Below, in pieces: positions 52,109 through 53,348 of a stretch of DNA of 53,348 nucleotides. The DNA is from DATAQC01 sp046263055 (GTDB taxonomy: Bacteria > Actinomycetota > Acidimicrobiia > Acidimicrobiales > AC-14), in NCBI GenBank assembly GCA_046263055.1, contig JBHELO010000130.1, forward strand, positions 1 through 53,348, given 5' to 3'. Under the pieces are notes generated by a model. That model was not told the DNA's origin. It saw only the letters and a list, made by a program, of their open reading frames with translations, and ran no database searches. A program made the position numbers and the translations under genes. Each line of letters starts with the position of its first letter. Position 1 is the first letter of the stretch.

Positions 52109-53348
52109 CCGCCGGTCCCGGGTGCCGAGCCCGTCGCTGCTCCGGCGGCGGCCTGGCGGGCGTCGTAGACCGGCCGCTCGGACCGGATGAGGGGCAGCTG
52201 GGTGAAGTTGTGCTCGGGCGGGGGCGACGAGGTGGCCCACTCCAGGGTGAAGCCGCCCCACGGGTCGTCGCCGGCCGGGCGGCCGTGGCGGAGGGAGCGC
52301 CAGATGTTGGCCAGCAGGGCCAGCATCGAGAGGCCGATCATGAACGCGCCGACGGAGGAGACCAGGTTGAGGAACGTCCAGCCCTGGCCTGCGCCGTAGT
52401 CGGCCACCCGGCGGGGCATGCCTCGCAGGCCCAGCAGGTGCTGCGGCCAGAAGGCCACGTTGAAGCCGACGAACATCAGCCAGAAGTGGACCTTGGCCAG
52501 GCCCTCGCCCAGCAGGCGGCCGAAGAACTTGGGGAACCAGTAGTAGAGCCCGGCGAAGAACCCGAACACCGCCGAGCCGAACAGCACGTAGTGCATGTGG
52601 GCGACGACGAAGTAGGTGTCGGTGACGTGGAGGTCGAAGGGGGCGCTGGCCAGCATGGGCCCGCTCAGTCCCCCGAGCAGGAAGATGAGCAGGAACCCGA
52701 CGCAGAACAGCATCGGCGCTTCGAACGTGAGGTGGCCCTTCCACATGGTGCCGATCCAGTTGAAGAACTTGACCCCCGTCGGCACGGCGATGAGGAAGGT
52801 GGCGGCCGAGAAGTAGGACAGGGAGACGGCGCCGGTCGAGAACATGTGGTGGGCCCACACGCCCACCGACAGAGTGGCGATGGCCAGGGTGGCGAACACG
52901 AAGCCCCGGTAGCCGAAGATCGGCTTGCGGGAGAAGACGGGGATGATGTCGGTCACCACCCCGAAGTAGGGCAGGGCGACGATGTAGACCTCGGGGTGGC
53001 CGAAGAACCAGAACAAATGCTGGAACAGCAGCGGGTTGCCGCCGTTGAAGTGCGCCTGTTGCCCCATCGAAACCAGCGACGGCATGAAGAAGCTGGTGCC
53101 GAGCAGGCGGTCCAGCATCATCATGATCGCCCCGACGAACAGGGCCGGGAACGCCAGCAACCCGAGGATGGCGGCGACGAAGATGCCCCAGACCGAGCAC
53201 GGCATGCGCATCAGGGTCATGCCGCGCGTGCGGGCCTGCAGCACGGTGGTGACGTAGTTCAACCCGCCCATGGTGAAGGCGATGACGAAGATCGCCAGCG
53301 AGGCCAGCATCAGGATGATGCCCCAGTGCCGCCCCGGCGTGCCCTCGA
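52105..53348 (-). CDS. ctaD: Cytochrome c oxidase subunit I (N-terminal part outside the window)
   Basis: Catalytic subunit with heme a and the heme a3/CuB centre. About 413 C-terminal codons are visible; the start lies beyond 53348 (the usual length is about 550). CuB ligands and the cross-linked Tyr are in WFFGHPEVYI, followed by GVWAHHMFSTG (two CuB His) and VAHMHYVLFG (heme ligands). The C terminus ends in a Gly/Ala tail. The frame is open through the window edge (EGTPGRHWGIILM). Convergent to qcrB, with 22 nt between the qcrB and ctaF stops. Confidence 0.96.
   Translation of the reverse strand, partial: EGTPGRHWGIILMLASLAIFVIAFTMGGLNYVTTVLQARTRGMTLMRMPCSVWGIFVAAILGLLAFPALFVGAIMMMLDRLLGTSFFMPSLVSMGQQAHFNGGNPLLFQHLFWFFGHPEVYIVALPYFGVVTDIIPVFSRKPIFGYRGFVFATLAIATLSVGVWAHHMFSTGAVSLSYFSAATFLIAVPTGVKFFNWIGTMWKGHLTFEAPMLFCVGFLLIFLLGGLSGPMLASAPFDLHVTDTYFVVAHMHYVLFGSAVFGFFAGLYYWFPKFFGRLLGEGLAKVHFWLMFVGFNVAFWPQHLLGLRGMPRRVADYGAGQGWTFLNLVSSVGAFMIGLSMLALLANIWRSLRHGRPAGDDPWGGFTLEWATSSPPPEHNFTQLPLIRSERPVYDARQAAAGAATGSAPGTGG

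Overview
The window is about 53 kb of very GC-rich DNA from a high-GC Gram-positive bacterium (Actinomycetota; an Acidimicrobiia-like lineage is my guess, not proven). Pointers are the separate qcrC-qcrA-qcrB bc1 genes with a diheme cytochrome c and a Rieske protein with three N-terminal membrane helices, the small actinobacterial oxidase subunit IV (ctaF), a DUF3151 gene, LAxTG-type (sortase E-like) wall anchors, many GTG/TTG starts, and repeated TANNNT -10 boxes 6-8 nt before start codons (leaderless mRNAs).

Layout. 1-7.7 kb: a conserved translation/RNA block on the plus strand: infB (5' end outside the window), ylxP-like DUF503, rbfA, nrnA, truB, ribF, uppS, recO. 7.7-12.3 kb: a PAP2-type membrane phosphatase, a convergent metallophosphoesterase lipoprotein, glyS, and a membrane-anchored HExxH protein. 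12.3-21.7 kb: ppdK, a 47-bp triple repeat that is probably a triplicated promoter, tldD-tldE, dnaG, rpoD, and a convergent YtxH-like small protein. 21.7-22.4 kb: tRNA-Asn(GTT), a tRNA with anticodon CAT, then a 420-nt control region.

22.4-42.3 kb is the unusual part. One uninterrupted frame of 6,484 codons encodes Gly/Ala/Ser/Thr-rich, highly repetitive exported protein. It contains two complete surface-protein layouts in series, each with signal peptide, repeats, a 12-residue-repeat zone, an LAxTG motif, a membrane helix and an Arg tail: part A (about 1,850 aa) and part B (4,535 aa). No stop codon separates them, although a terminator-like hairpin, a ribosome binding site and a second signal peptide lie at the junction. 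A third small exported protein (C, 150 aa) follows; it carries only the 12-residue repeats and ends at TFTG. Part B is built from a module of about 182 residues (546 bp). The first eight copies carry an extra block of about 83 residues of GGX triplets, which gives a 265-residue, 795-bp period that is exact over three consecutive intervals. I do not recognise this family. It is my main candidate for an undescribed system.

42.6-47.9 kb: a DUF1800-DUF1501 exported pair on the minus strand, a small unknown protein, a secreted TIM-barrel glycosidase-like protein, DUF3151, acylphosphatase, and a cupredoxin-like lipoprotein that has lost two copper ligands. 47.9-53.3 kb: respiratory genes ctaE-qcrC-qcrA-qcrB on plus, converging with ctaD-ctaF on minus; ctaD runs off the window. 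Together these encode most of a bc1-aa3 supercomplex; ctaC is not in the window.
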